This document shows, piece by piece, positions 11,339 to 20,735 of a stretch of DNA of 60,000 nucleotides; the first letter of the stretch is position 1; every line of letters starts with the position of its first letter. Both the position numbers and the translations under genes were made by a program. Below the pieces are notes generated by a model. It was not told the origin of the DNA. It saw only the letters and a list, made by a program, of their open reading frames with translations, and did not search any database. Source of the stretch: Symsagittifera roscoffensis (lineage: Eukaryota > Xenacoelomorpha > Acoela > Convolutidae); contig NC_087067.1 of NCBI RefSeq assembly GCF_963678635.1, positions 4,413,072 through 4,473,071 on the forward strand. The letters are read 5' to 3'.

Positions 11339-11676
11339 ATCAAGGTGCTCCTGTCTGGGCGTCGCTCCTCTCGACTGGTGCTCGTCGTCTCTGATCTTGT
11401 GTCCGATCTAGAGGTGCTGGTCGTCTCCGCGGCCGGATTGACAGGTCCTAATCTTCGCCTAGGATGGATGGTTCTTCTCATTGGTGCTTCCCCCAATCGA
11501 TCTTGTACATCTGTCCTTTGCCCTGGCTCGCTAGAGCTTTGCGGCTTGCAGGTCGTCACGGCTGGGACCGTTCCCAAACGTGTTTCTAAGTTAGAGGGCA
11601 CAAAGGCTGAAATTGCCGGTTCATTCGTGGTTTCTTCCTTCTCCAGCACTCCCGTGTCAAAGAGCTCGACTTCCAT
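11332..11676 (-). pseudogene. Low-complexity Thr/Ser/Arg-rich tail after the SGNH domain
   Basis: A 114-codon frame that begins EVELFDTGVLEKEE and ends in a TSTSRSDTRSETTSTS-type disordered tail. It overlaps the 3' end of the 12,665-11,586 frame, so it is probably the true C-terminal continuation of that protein after a frameshift near 11,690. It is likely a flexible linker. Confidence 0.4.
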
Positions 11677-12665
11677 TTCATCCAGCCGCTCAACCGGAAG
11701 ACTCGGTTCAACCAGGCTTGTCCTTCAATGCTATCGAAGGGGATCCCATCAGTGGTTAGTCTGGCCTGATCCATAGCTCTCAGCTCATGTTCAATGTCCA
11801 TGAGGATCAACCGTCCAGCATTCCGACTCGCAAGATTTCTCAGGATGTTGTTCCACCTGATGACTCCTTCATTATGTCTTCTTCCTGTTGCTGTCCACGT
11901 CTTTGTGCTCATGGGTACGGTGCAGACGGTCAGTACCGCGCAGCTGAGTTTCTGCCAGAGAGTAGTAAACAGGCACACCATCCTTGACTCCCATCGTGCC
12001 TCTTCCTCATCTGAGCCTCTTGATACATTATTCATCCCTATTAGGATCATTATGTTAGGGATCCTCTCTGAGTTCATCAGCTCCACCATCCGAAACAGCT
12101 GGGCTATCGTTGCACCTCCAAAGGCCATCACCTTAGTGATCCAGGAGGTCCTCAAATTCTGGAGTACTCTCACCAAGCTGTCACCCAGTATCAGATGTGA
12201 TGTCCCAAGTGGCGGTTGCTGCAGGTTTTCTGCTGGGCTCCGAGTCGAACGACTGAAGCAGCCTCTTGAATCCGTGTCCGGAACTCCTGTGAAGCTATGC
12301 TTAAAATGATTGTTCTTCTGCACGTCAATCACTGGGGACACTTTATTCATCGGCATTTCTCGTATCTTTGTGTCCGGGACCTTAGAGCTCTTTGTTGGTA
12401 ACGTTGTATCACTAACTCCCGTTCTTGTCATCATCTCTTGGGAGAGGTGTACTCTGACCGTGTCATCGATTCCATAGGGTGCAGTCGCCCCGGAACCTGG
12501 CGCATTCCTATTGGCGACCAATCGTCCAGCAGTTTCTATCAAATTTCTCACCGTTTGCTCCACGACTGGGTCACCGAGGGTGTCACTCGGGTCCGGGATT
12601 ATCACTCGACCAGTTGTAGCCGGGAGTCGCGTCTCCGTCGTTTGACTCAACTCTCGAGGCGCCAA
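11586..12665 (-). CDS. SGNH/GDSL hydrolase-like protein, catalytic His replaced
   Basis: A 359-codon open frame. Residues 1-150 are low complexity. From about residue 155 it shows the SGNH order: block I ILGDSLVRVL (nucleophile Ser), block II AFGGATIAQL (Gly), block III ILIGMNNVS (G-x-N, with N in place of the usual D) and block V TDGIPFDSIEG. Block V normally reads D-x-x-H; here the His position is Pro, encoded CCC, one base from CAC. SGNH enzymes cleave esters; esterase-type domains of this fold occur in ORF1 of some CR1/L2 non-LTR elements, but I do not know one in Ty3/Gypsy. The domain is complete in length, with the frame probably shifted near its end. This copy is probably inactive. Confidence 0.7.
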   Translation of the reverse strand: MAPRELSQTTETRLPATTGRVIIPDPSDTLGDPVVEQTVRNLIETAGRLVANRNAPGSGATAPYGIDDTVRVHLSQEMMTRTGVSDTTLPTKSSKVPDTKIREMPMNKVSPVIDVQKNNHFKHSFTGVPDTDSRGCFSRSTRSPAENLQQPPLGTSHLILGDSLVRVLQNLRTSWITKVMAFGGATIAQLFRMVELMNSERIPNIMILIGMNNVSRGSDEEEARWESRMVCLFTTLWQKLSCAVLTVCTVPMSTKTWTATGRRHNEGVIRWNNILRNLASRNAGRLILMDIEHELRAMDQARLTTDGIPFDSIEGQAWLNRVFRLSGWMKWKSSSLTRECWRRKKPRMNRQFQPLCPLT

Positions 12666-13055
12666 AATTCCATCGGGGACTGCCCACGAGGTATTTTCCT
12701 TGTAGGTATCACTTTTTCCACGGCTGTCGTTAACGCCAGCCGCTCCGATTGCTGTTTATATTCTCGCCTCAAGCGCTCTATTTCTTCACCCTGCTTCTTT
12801 TTACAATCTTCAACACAGTTTCTTCTACATGTCTCTTTCTTCTTCTGTACTGAGCATGGTCTTGGTCATCTCGTCTAGCTTCCCTCTGGTCTTCTCCAGT
12901 TCTTCTATCGTCCCGTTAAGATCTTGCATAGTTTCGTTCGTCTGAACCCCTTCCTCTTCTCTCGCCCTCTTTGATGGCAGAGTAAGCTTGGTGGGCAAAG
13001 GCATTTCACCTGGTTGGTAGGTCCTCGAACTTCCCAATCCAGGCTCGTTCGCCAA
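12666..13055 (-). pseudogene. Coiled-coil segment upstream of the SGNH domain
   Basis: The 13,055-12,825 frame ends in MQDLNGTIEELEKTRGKLDE, a heptad-like helix. After a frame change near 12,825 the minus strand reads a further Lys/Glu-rich helix (KKKQGEEIERLRREYKQQ) down to about 12,690. Together they look like a 60-80 residue coiled coil just before the SGNH ORF, comparable in position to the coiled coil that precedes the esterase in some non-LTR ORF1 proteins. The N-terminal 40 residues are Pro- and Gly-rich. Confidence 0.5.
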
Positions 13056-13082
13056 GTCACTTCCTGAGAGAGCCCCGTTTCT

Positions 13083-13322
13083 CTACCTCGTTACCCTCAT
13101 GTTCGGGCGGTCTAGTACTCCTCTTTCTCCATGTGCTGCCATCAATAAGACTTCCGTGGGGCGCTCCCCACGGTTATCATGCCCCAAGATGTTTATTAAG
13201 GCGGCCAGCAACATGACTACCTCTGGGTCCTCCAGAGCGAAGTTTCGATCCATCAGCCGACGATAGATCGCATCTATCATCGGTCCCACGTACGCCTCTG
13301 CCAGGTCCATGTAAACGTTCAA
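13083..13322 (-). CDS. Start of the downstream ORF of the giant element (unknown domain)
   Basis: A 79-codon helical frame starting MNVYMDLAEAYVGPMIDAIY. Upstream of this ATG lies about 410 bp that is AT-rich and closed in all minus frames, unlike the almost gap-free chain elsewhere. I infer that a separate gene begins here, downstream of gag-pol-macro. It continues, after a stop near 13,080, into the 13,055 frame. No domain is recognised. Confidence 0.4.
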   Translation of the reverse strand: MNVYMDLAEAYVGPMIDAIYRRLMDRNFALEDPEVVMLLAALINILGHDNRGERPTEVLLMAAHGERGVLDRPNMRVTR

Positions 13323-13733
13323 AAAAAGTTGTCCATGTTCTTTCAGATTCGATTCTTTTATCGGCTTGATGAATTGAAATCAAGTGAATAATTAAATGAT
13401 CAATCAGTATTTAGAAAAGAGGTTACGAAAATCAAATTGTCAGCTTTAGATTAATTTCTTATTAAATTTTATTTTAAAACAGTCAGATAAAAGTTTTTGA
13501 TCCTAAATATTATTAAAATCAATCCGTTTCTAAAGTTTTGGAATTCGACTAAGAATGGACAGTCCAAATTTTGGATCTATTCCTAAGATCGTCATTCGGT
13601 TACTCATGGTCAGAAATTCCTTCTTACCCAGGGTCCTAATAACATAACACATAACATAACATAAAACACATATCACAAACGACATACATTTACTATGCTG
13701 CATGCAACTTAAGCTCCTGCATGCAACCTAAAC
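13323..13733 (-). other. Non-coding spacer between macro ORF and downstream ORF
   Basis: AT-rich and without an open frame; contains short ACATA-type repeats at about 13,640-13,675 and two similar TGCATGCAAC blocks near 13,700 and 13,720. In element orientation it lies directly before the 13,322 ATG, where a splice acceptor or internal promoter for the downstream gene would be expected. I cannot identify either with confidence. Confidence 0.4.
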
Positions 13734-14178
13734 TCAGCCTATACTTAAGTAACATTTGCTATGTAAGTATACTTGTATACTAGTATCAGAGAAGAATACG
13801 TGTATCAGTGCATACAGCTCCCGTGGATGCAGTCGTCCTCTGTTCGGATCGTACACTGGAAGCGAGAGCTCCTTCACTTCTCTTTCCACAAGGAAAACTC
13901 TCAATCTCTTCAAAGACAAGACTAGGTTTTTCGGGTTCACGTGCCGCTTCTCCGTCGCCCTCGTCACCAAGAAGCATAGATACTTTCCCGGTATCAACGT
14001 CGCCACCGGAGGCAAGGCTGCTTCCCTCCCTATTCCTGGTCTTTGCTTCCAAAAGAATTCTATGTTTTTATATTCCCTCTTTAAAGCTGCTGCTAGCGCT
14101 GTCTTAAAACTCATGTCTGCTGTGATCTCTATCGCACATGTTCTATCTGTGAGTATGAAATCGATATTATGCTACTTG
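13734..14178 (-). CDS. Macro domain-like protein (TARG1/OARD1-type)
   Basis: From ATG 14,114 the frame reads 126 codons; the fold probably begins earlier, at FILTDRTCAIEITADMSF, with a stop near 14,178. The pattern matches small macro domains that remove ADP-ribose: an LTDRTCAI strand in place of HCISEDCRMG, KTALAAALKREY as the helix, PPVATLIPGKYLCFLVT as two strands, NLVLSLKRLRVFL as the helix, then VKELSLPVY and TSIQVYL strands. In human TARG1 the catalytic Lys follows the LIT strand; here that position is Arg, and the GCGLD loop is replaced by YDPNRG, so catalysis is doubtful though nucleotide binding may remain. Length fits the family. It sits just after the integrase tail. Call is by eye. 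Confidence 0.6.
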
Positions 14179-14284
14179 AGTAATCATTTGGTAAGTTAAA
14201 ATATGACTCGAATACTCTCCCTATGTCCGGTTTCTTAGAGTCCTCGTCTGTTTCTGCTTCTAGATCACCTGTCTCTCTTGCTAG

Positions 14285-14542
14285 TCACAACTTTTTTATG
14301 ATTAATTTTTCAGGGTGGGTAAGTCCTACCCCCGCTCCCCGGACAAAAATATCCATCGACGTCCCCGTCGATCGCATACCGGATATTAAATTGAGGATGG
14401 AAGCAGGAATGAGCAATTGCCCTTCCTGGCCAGCCCAGGAAGGATCATCCCTTTCGGTTTTTATGTATTTCATGCTTTCACGATCTACATCTTGAATTGT
14501 GCACTGGTCTCCTTTGGGTCGGACGTCATTTCGTTCAGCCAT
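14285..14542 (-). pseudogene. Linker ORF between integrase tail and macro domain
   Basis: An 85-codon frame ending VGLTHPEKLIIKKL, with a further acidic stretch (ETGDLEAETDEDSKKP) in the same frame after the stop, leading towards the macro domain. It overlaps the integrase tail frame. It is probably the disordered joint between Pol and the macro domain, broken here. No domain recognised. Confidence 0.35.
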
Positions 14543-14883
14543 TCCAAGACACGCATATTCGTCAAATCTTGTTCATATGATTGTTGTTGCTCGTCGTCGA
14601 ATTCTACTTCGGGCTTGGACCGGTCATCGACCCGCTCCTCGTCGTGATCGTCGACTATGTCAATGTCCTGTGACACAGTCATTTCTTCTAGACTCACTAC
14701 TTCTTCCACTATCTTCTTTAGATCTATCCTGTCCACCACGAAGTCATCTCCGTAAGGATTATATTTCTTCGTCCTGACACTCTGTCGCGTCTGTATCGTA
14801 AACGGAAGATCCGGTTCCAAAATCTTGAGGACCCCCATTTGTTCAGGGTCTTGCGTAGGGTAAGGTTTCTTCATCTGCTTCAA
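14485..14883 (-). pseudogene. Integrase C-terminal tail of Pol
   Basis: A 132-codon acidic frame. Its start, QTRQSVRTKKYNPYGDDFVV, has the basic-then-aromatic form common at the Pol C-terminus of Gypsy elements. The remainder (residues 55-110) is strongly acidic and probably disordered. It follows the GPY/F module by about 220 bp that is interrupted in all frames. Confidence 0.5.
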
Positions 14884-15101
14884 TCACCTCGTTGGGATCC
14901 AGGTCCAGTGATGGACTCGATCCTTCCTCCACGACCTCATTTCCATCGTTCTTTCCCCTGGTGCTTTTCTCATTGGCCTCACAGGCAGGGTCCATCATCA
15001 GATAATCCCCCTCTTCCATGTCTGCAGGTATACATCAGTCTTCTGTCGATGGGTTGTGTGGCTTAATGTTCTCGTAGTGAGCGGCTCGGCCGGTACTCAG
15101 T

Positions 15102-15347
15102 CTATAAAACCGTCCCTACTGGTGCACTTCCGTAATCATGAAGGGTCCCCTCCAATTTTTTAGGAGCTTTTTCGTTCGTTTTGGCGGTATAACGTTCTGA
15201 AATACCCACACGTAGTCTCCTACCGAGTAAGCTTTTGCACCAGCTGCTTTTTTTAATCGAATTTTTTCCTCTGCCTTGCCTGTGCCTGCTGAGTGTTCCG
15301 TCAACAGAAGTCGTTAGTTCTTGTTGACGTCTAATCACATCCCTCAC
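15102..15347 (-). pseudogene. Integrase C-terminal domain with GPY/F module
   Basis: The frame 15,304-15,116 contains AYSVGDYVWVFQ (the SH3-like strand pair with VGD) and LKNWRGPFMITEV, the GPF of the GPY/F module typical of Ty3/Gypsy integrase. A second frame over the same DNA starts slightly earlier, which indicates a frameshift near 15,310. It probably helps bind target DNA or chromatin. No chromodomain follows. Confidence 0.75.
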
Positions 15348-15463
15348 GTAGACTTATGGTAATATTTTCTTCCCCTCATGCTCTGGGTGAATGAAAGTCA
15401 AGGAAAAGACTTCTCGTGCCCTGTTAACATCATGTGTGGACTAACTCCGGTGGTGGAATGTTG

Positions 15464-15868
15464 CTAGCTGTTGTAAGCTCCCATCACCTGTGGAAGATAT
15501 CTGTCCCAATCGGTCATGTACCTGGAACAATATACCCTCAGCATGGACACTAACGTTCGATTTTGCCTTTCCACTAAGCCATTCGTCTGGGGATGGTATG
15601 TCGTGGAGTGATCTTGAGCCACCTGTGAACGCCTCATGAGCTCTTTCGTAAGTTCTCCCACGAAAGCTGTTTCATAATCCGATTGAAAGGTCATCGGACA
15701 ACCATGTCTCGCTATCCACGTGTTGATTAGGTGATCGCAAGTCTCTTCTGCTGAGGCAGTTATGCAGGGCACGGCCTCTCCATACTTCGTGAAGTGATCT
15801 ATCATGACCAAGACTTGATTGTGACCACTTTCTGTCATGCATGTCTTTTGATGATCAATCTGCACCAA
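15464..15868 (-). pseudogene. Integrase catalytic core (DDx35E)
   Basis: A 134-codon frame. First Asp in VQIDHQKT, second in TFQSDYETAF, then 35 residues to Glu in TNGLVERQNRTL: a complete D, D-x35-E triad with the usual HPQTNG-x-x-ER context. This enzyme joins retroelement cDNA to host DNA. The core looks intact within this frame, but it is separated from the HHCC finger by a stop near 15,900 and from the C-terminal domain by closed frames. Confidence 0.9.
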
Positions 15869-16590
15869 CTCGTTAAACTCAGATGACTCGATCGACTGCT
15901 AGAGAAATCGCAATTTCCTTGGATCCTTGGCCTGTTGGCATGACAGACATGCTGATACCCACTTCTCGCATATCTTTTTCTTTCAGGGCACTCAAAGCGT
16001 TTCAGGATCCTCTCGTATACTTTGTCGATTTCCTGATGGCCCATCTGATCATGTGATCTGAATAAAAGTTCTGTCTGATAAAGTTGCGGCAACACTAACG
16101 CATTATATTTGTACAGGACTTTGTCCTCTTCTCTTCTCTTGCAAGCCACAATTCCGTCCTTGTTCAGATATAACCTTCCCTCGTTCTGCATAAGGTACTG
16201 TCTCAGAATGCGATAACTGTCTTCCTCAAGATCCCTTTTGTCCGGAGCTCCATTTTCGATCCACCTTTTCAAGTTGCTCGTCATGCGGTCATTTCTCTTT
16301 GCTCTTAGTACTGCTATGGTTTCCAGATCATCTGCTGCGTTGTCAAAGACTCTTTCACCTGGTATGAGGTAGCGATCACTGTCAGGGTCTTGATATACCT
16401 CCCTGTCCAGATCCCTTGCTCGAGTCTCCACCAGTAGTGTGTGGATCGCTAGCTCTGACATACCCGATCCTGAGCTCGAGTTCCTGTCTGAGTAGGTGTC
16501 GATTCCTGAGTTCCGGGAGTTGTCATCCATTGAAGAGTCTGCGATAGAGCACGTTCCCTCCTCCGGATCAGTTCTGTGCGTTCTGTTCAT
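15835..16590 (-). pseudogene. Integrase N-terminal HHCC region and Pol linker
   Basis: The 251-codon frame has an acidic linker (residues 25-80), then a helical part and the zinc finger start HDQMGH (H-x4-H). The CLSC pair (C-x2-C) that completes the HHCC finger lies in another minus frame at about 15,945, so a frameshift falls near 15,980; a TAG follows about 16 residues later. H2C2 fingers stabilise retroviral-type integrases. Confidence 0.8.
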
Positions 16591-16760
16591 TCATCTGAAC
16601 TCCCCGGACAAAATTTTATTCTTCAGGTCCTGTTTCTCATCAGGAGTTTTTTCATCTACATCAGACTCCCGGACAAACTTTCTTGTCCCGGGTGTTGATC
16701 CTGAACTCGCCCTCTCTCCTCACCGTTCGTCTCCCCGGACAAATAATCTTGCTCCAGGTT

Positions 16761-17423
16761 TCAATCAACCTCTTCGCCCCACTGATCTTGATCCTCGAAG
16801 GTGACTGTTCTCTTTTGTGTCCCTTTCACCTGTTTTTTCCGTTTGTATGATGTGCTTGTCAAGACATTTTGGGGTGTCGAGGACACTAATTGCTGAACTA
16901 TAGTCCTACAATCCCTTTCATTTTCTTTGTGTTGTCGTCTTGACGGCATGATCTTCACCTTCTCGCAGACTGTCAGTGATGCCATGGCTGCTGCCCACTC
17001 GGGGTCATCTCTGGTCACTTCTCTCTCCAACAATCCACCCAGCATTCTTATCACTTGCGGTGTGACCTGCACCGTTTTATCCAATAATGAGAGGCTGTTT
17101 ATGTTCATGCGAGAGAGTTCGTGCTGGACCAGGTTTGAGCGCAGCAACAGATCGAATGGCACTGGGTCCTTCTTGGATAGAACCTTTATCTCTGCTGCTT
17201 TCTCTTCAGGTAACTCAGGATGTCCTGGAATTGTATGTCCAGACTTGTCCAACCATCTCGTCAAGGGGAGCGCTTTGTAAGTTTCCTTGTCCAGAAACGA
17301 GAACCTTTCCTTGATTTCTGCGTGATTTGCTTGCCTCTCTTCCAATCTTTCATAGAACTCGGTCTTCTTGATGAGGCTGTCAGCATTCTGGTGTTTGTCA
17401 CGCATCCTGTGGTCGATTATCAT
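16761..17423 (-). pseudogene. RNase H C-terminus and RH-IN linker
   Basis: The frame opens with IIDHRMRDKHQNADSLIKKTEFYERL; the H-x-x-x-x-K-HQNADSL part is the standard end of a Gypsy RNase H (NADSLSR-like, catalytic Asp). The remaining 190 residues are helical or charged and have no named domain. Immediately upstream, part of RNase H is deleted: an AYLRSAPFKSRVD segment in another frame follows directly on the YGSK block. Confidence 0.7.
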
Positions 17424-17520
17424 GTGGTAGCCATCTTACCTTACTATCCATCTACCAATATAACTCTGATCCATCGAGTATGTCTTCACTCAAGATAACG
17501 CACTCTTGTCCACGCGTGAC

Positions 17521-17853
17521 TTAAAGGGAGCGCTCCTCAAGTATGCGCTTGCTGCCATATGCTATGGGACGGAGAACTGTTCTTCCAATCCATTCCTGCT
17601 CCTGATGCAGTATTCCTGAGATGGCTACTACTGATGCGCCTGTGTCAAGAACATACATGCCCTTCTCTGTAGGCATGCCTAGGACTGTCGTCTTGCACAG
17701 TTCCCGTTTTATGTTCTCGAAGGCAGCTTGTGCTTCCTCGTTGCATTCAAACTTTTTTCCTTTGTTGCGCATCAGCTTCTGCATTGAATACACCTTGTCT
17801 GCATATCCTTTTATGAACTCACGGTAATAATTGGCGAATCCTAGGAAACTCAT
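17521..17853 (-). pseudogene. RT thumb/connection and RNase H start, catalytic Asp lost
   Basis: The frame starts MSFLGFANYYREFI (the RT thumb LGF-x-NYYR box), continues with AFENIKREL and reaches YVLDTGAS. In Gypsy RNase H this block is TDAS with the first catalytic Asp; here the codon is GGC (Gly), whereas copy 2 keeps LDTDAS. RNase H removes the RNA strand after first-strand synthesis, so copy 1 would be inactive. About 40 residues downstream of YGSK are missing. Confidence 0.8.
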
Positions 17854-18436
17854 GAGTTCTGGGAGCCTTCCATGTCAACACAGCGTCTACTGCTTCCGGG
17901 TCCGGCGACAAGCCATGCCTGTCCACTATTCTTCCTAGATACTGGATTAAATCCCTGAGGATCTCACCTTTCGATGGTTTTCTTTTTAAGCCTGCTATTT
18001 TCATGCAGCCAAAGACCTCCTCTAGCCGATCAATGTTGTCTTCCAGGGTGGGTGTCATTATGACCACGTCATCCACGTAGCACATCACCAGGTTCCCATG
18101 TTTCTTCGTCACTCTGGTCAAAGCCTGAGTCATCAGTCTTTGAAAAGTGGCCGTCGCGTTGCACAAGCCGAAGGGCATCCCCTTCTATTGGTACAACCCC
18201 AATTCACATGCGAATGCGGTCTTCTCTCTGTCCTTCTTCCGCAGAGGGACCTGCCAGAAGGCCGAACCCAAGTCCAGAGTGGCGAGGAACTTGGCGTCAC
18301 CAAGTTTCGAGAGGCTTTCGTCTATTCGCGGTATCGGGTACGCGTCTTTTATTTTCGCCGCGTTCAAGTAGCGAAAGTCGCAACAGAAACTAAGCTGCCC
18401 CCTTTGTTTTTTGCCATGACTACCCCGCAAGCTCAT
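17819..18436 (-). pseudogene. Reverse transcriptase catalytic core, copy 1
   Basis: Motifs in order: FCCDFRYLNA, then AYPIPRIDESL, motif A LDLGSAFWQVPL (Asp), motif B MPFGLCNATATFQRL, motif C CYVDDVV (YVDD), then a thumb approach DGLSPDPEAV-like. All three catalytic Asp residues are present. One in-frame TAG interrupts LYQ-stop-KGMPFGL, where copy 2 has Trp (TGG), a one-base change. A frameshift near 17,865 separates it from the thumb. It belongs to Ty3/Gypsy RTs. Confidence 0.9.
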
Positions 18437-19142
18437 GGCAATTTCGAGTGTTCTATCATGTGGTATTCGAGCGACATTTCTATTTCCGCTCTGCGCGCTT
18501 CCGATTCATGTGGTGTCTTTCGTCTTGCGCCTTCTCTATGGGGAACGGCGCCTTCCTCTTGTTCAATTTCGTGTTTGACGAAGTTGCAACAACGGATATC
18601 CGCCTTATGTTTTGAAAATACATCCGCGTTCCAATTTAAAACCGTCCGCAATGATTCAAAATCTCACTCGCCTATTTTCCCTTTTAGGTGTTCTATTTCT
18701 GGCAAAACCGATTTGTCAGATTCTAGTTCATATGACGAAAGGCGTTCCGGAAAATTCGAGCAGCTCGACAGGCCGTCGTCCGTTTCGTTTATGAACAGAT
18801 TTAAATTCATTAATTCTTTTAAAAATTATATCTTTTGTGGCACGATAAGGGCAGTCTTTCACACTATATCTCTTCAAGTTTTGTGTCTCCACATAGTCGG
18901 TCCTCATCGGCAAGGCGTAACCAAGTTTCTTTCTACGCTGGGTTGAAACCGTGGTGTCCAGTGTATTCAATAACACACTCACACACAGTCCGTTTCGAGT
19001 TACCGAGAAGCTCCGGCCTAAAATCACTGAACTTTGACATTTTGGATTCGGTACCAAATAAACCTGTTTACTATCACTTATCGAACTCAAATTTCTCATT
19101 CTAAAAGTTTGCCACTACAGCTTGTCCCGGCTGTAGTTTTAC
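18270..19142 (-). repeat. Second unit of an internal pol tandem duplication
   Basis: This roughly 873-bp unit repeats 19,143-20,015. Both run from the GQAVVA-x-FRMRNL block after protease through the FSKHKADI block and the RT start to LSKLGDA. The two units differ at roughly a fifth of residues by eye in the first 80 codons, so it is not a fresh duplication. The join at 19,142/19,143 keeps the reading frame. Confidence 0.8.
18433..19099 (-). pseudogene. PR-RT linker and RT N-terminus, second (duplicate) unit
   Basis: Frames 19,099-18,728 and 18,651-18,433 encode RNLSSISDSKQVYLVPNPK, a GLCVSVLLNTLD block and later the AVPHREGARRKTPH and EMSLEYHMIEHSK blocks of the RT fingers. This unit leads in frame into the RT core at 18,436, so it is the one physically joined to the catalytic domain. 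A frameshift near 18,730 breaks it. Confidence 0.75.
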
Positions 19143-19638
19143 CAGAGTGATGAAGAAATTGGCGTCGCCAAGTTTCGAGAGGCTTCAGTCTGTTCGCGTT
19201 ATCGGGTACGCGTCTTTTTTTGTCACCGCGTTCAAGTAACAAAAATCGCAACAGAACCAAAGCTGCCCCTTTCTTTTTTGCCATGGTTACCCCGCAAGCC
19301 CACGGCGATTTCGAGGATTCTATCATGTCGTATTCGAGCAACATTTCTATCTCCATTCGGCATTCCTCCGATTTATGTGGTGTCATTCGTCTTGCGCCTT
19401 CCCTATGGGGAACGGCGCCTTCAACTAGTTCGATTTGGTGTTCGACGAAGTTACAACGACCAATATCTGCCTTATGTTTTGAAAATACATCCGCGTACCG
19501 ATTTAAAACCGTCCGCAATGATTCAAAATCTCCCTCGCCTATTTTCCCTTTTAAGTGTTCTATGTCTGGCAAAACCGGTTTGTCAGATTCTAGTTCATAT
19601 GACGAGGGGCGTTCCGGAAAAATCGAGCAGCTCGACAA
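19096..19638 (-). pseudogene. RT N-terminus, first unit of the duplication
   Basis: A 180-codon frame with SSCSIFPERPSSYELESD, YADVFSKHKADIG (the conserved F-x-D-x-F/H region before Gypsy RTs), AVPHREGARRMTPHKSE and SPWACGVTMAKKKG. After AKKKG the frame shifts; the RT sequence CCDFCYLNA continues in another frame to the unit end at 19,143. It lacks motifs A-C, so it cannot be a polymerase alone. Confidence 0.75.
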
Positions 19639-20015
19639 GCCGTCGTCCGTTTCGGATTTAATTGAAAAGATTAAAATTCATAAAAATTTTTTAAAACTAT
19701 ATCTTTATTGGCATGATAAGGGAAGTCTTTCACACTATATCTTTTCAATTTTTGTGTCTCTTCATGGTCGGTCCTCATCGGCAAAGCGTAACAAAGTCTC
19801 TTTCCACAATGGATTGAAACCGTGGTGTCCAGTGTGTTCAAAAACACACTGACACACAGTCCGTTTCGAGTTACCGAGAAGTTCCGGCCTAAAATCACTG
19901 AACTTTGACTATTTGGGGTTGGTACCAAACAAACATGTTTACTATCACTTAACGAATTCAAATTTCTCATTCTGAAAATTGCTACCACAGCTTGTCCCGG
20001 CTGTAGTTTTACCTT
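19143..20015 (-). repeat. First unit of an internal pol tandem duplication
   Basis: Partner of 18,270-19,142. On the plus strand the repeated ends are visible as CAGCTTGTCCCGGCTGTAG near 19,118 and again near 20,000, and as CCAAGTTTCGAGAGGCTT near 18,300 and 19,165. Sequence outside the two units is single-copy within the element. Confidence 0.8.
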
Positions 20016-20735
20016 TCTATCTAAAAAGATTGGAACCTTATTTTCATCTGTTAATACTCTACTAATTGGTTTCTTTACATGCTTCCGGTCCGGGTCTCTA
20101 ATCCTTATTAGACCATTGTTCAAGTCAATCATCACGTCGAAATTCCTGACAAAGTTTCTGCCCAAGATGAACTGATCGGAGTCGTCCAGTTTCTCTACCA
20201 CCAGGAAGCTCATCCAAAGATCCCGTCCTCCCATGTGGAGGACCGTTTTTGGTGTTATTCCGGCTACGTAAATTGCTCCTCGATTGGCTGCCGCTAGTCG
20301 AAGATTCGTCGGAATTAGGTCTTTTCCCGTGAAGCCCATTCTTTTCCAAATTTTTTTCGGCATCACGCTCACTAACGCTCCTGTGTCCAGGAGCCCTGTG
20401 ACTCCGATTTTCTTCCCAATGGTAACGAGAAGATGTGCAGTCTTATCTGCTTGGTAACCAACGTGAACCGCGTCTTGCTCCATCATGGCGTCATGACCTA
20501 TCTTACGGACTTTAAGTTCTTCTTCACCCAAATATATTTGCCCTATTTGGTCACTATCTGTCGTCACGTAGGTCCTAGTGTAGATACTGATCACGTCCAC
20601 ATTCAGCATCACTTGATATGGTCCACAGACTTCCACGTAGAGCCCGTGAAGTTTCTTTATACGAGGGCCACCCGTTGTTAGTAGCGCTCGCACAGCTCTC
20701 AGTGCGTGGCTCCACCTGTCCCAGATAATCTGCAT
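19671..20735 (-). pseudogene. Aspartic protease (LLDTGA) and linker to RT, copy 1
   Basis: A 354-codon frame. Around residue 115 it has GLLDTGALVSVMP, the D-T-G active-site loop of retropepsins, and about 80 residues later SDQFILGRNFVRNFDVMIDL, the ILG flap-side strand pair and the C-terminal strand. Active protease is a dimer that cleaves Gag-Pol. After it come IRDPDRKHV and the GQAVV linker that starts the pol duplication. This frame is long and open, so protease itself is among the best preserved domains of copy 1. Confidence 0.85.

Noticed and set aside
5093-14114. An env gene of an errantivirus or retrovirus type
   Set aside because: I see no signal peptide, furin-like site, fusion peptide or C-terminal membrane anchor in any frame of the post-integrase region.
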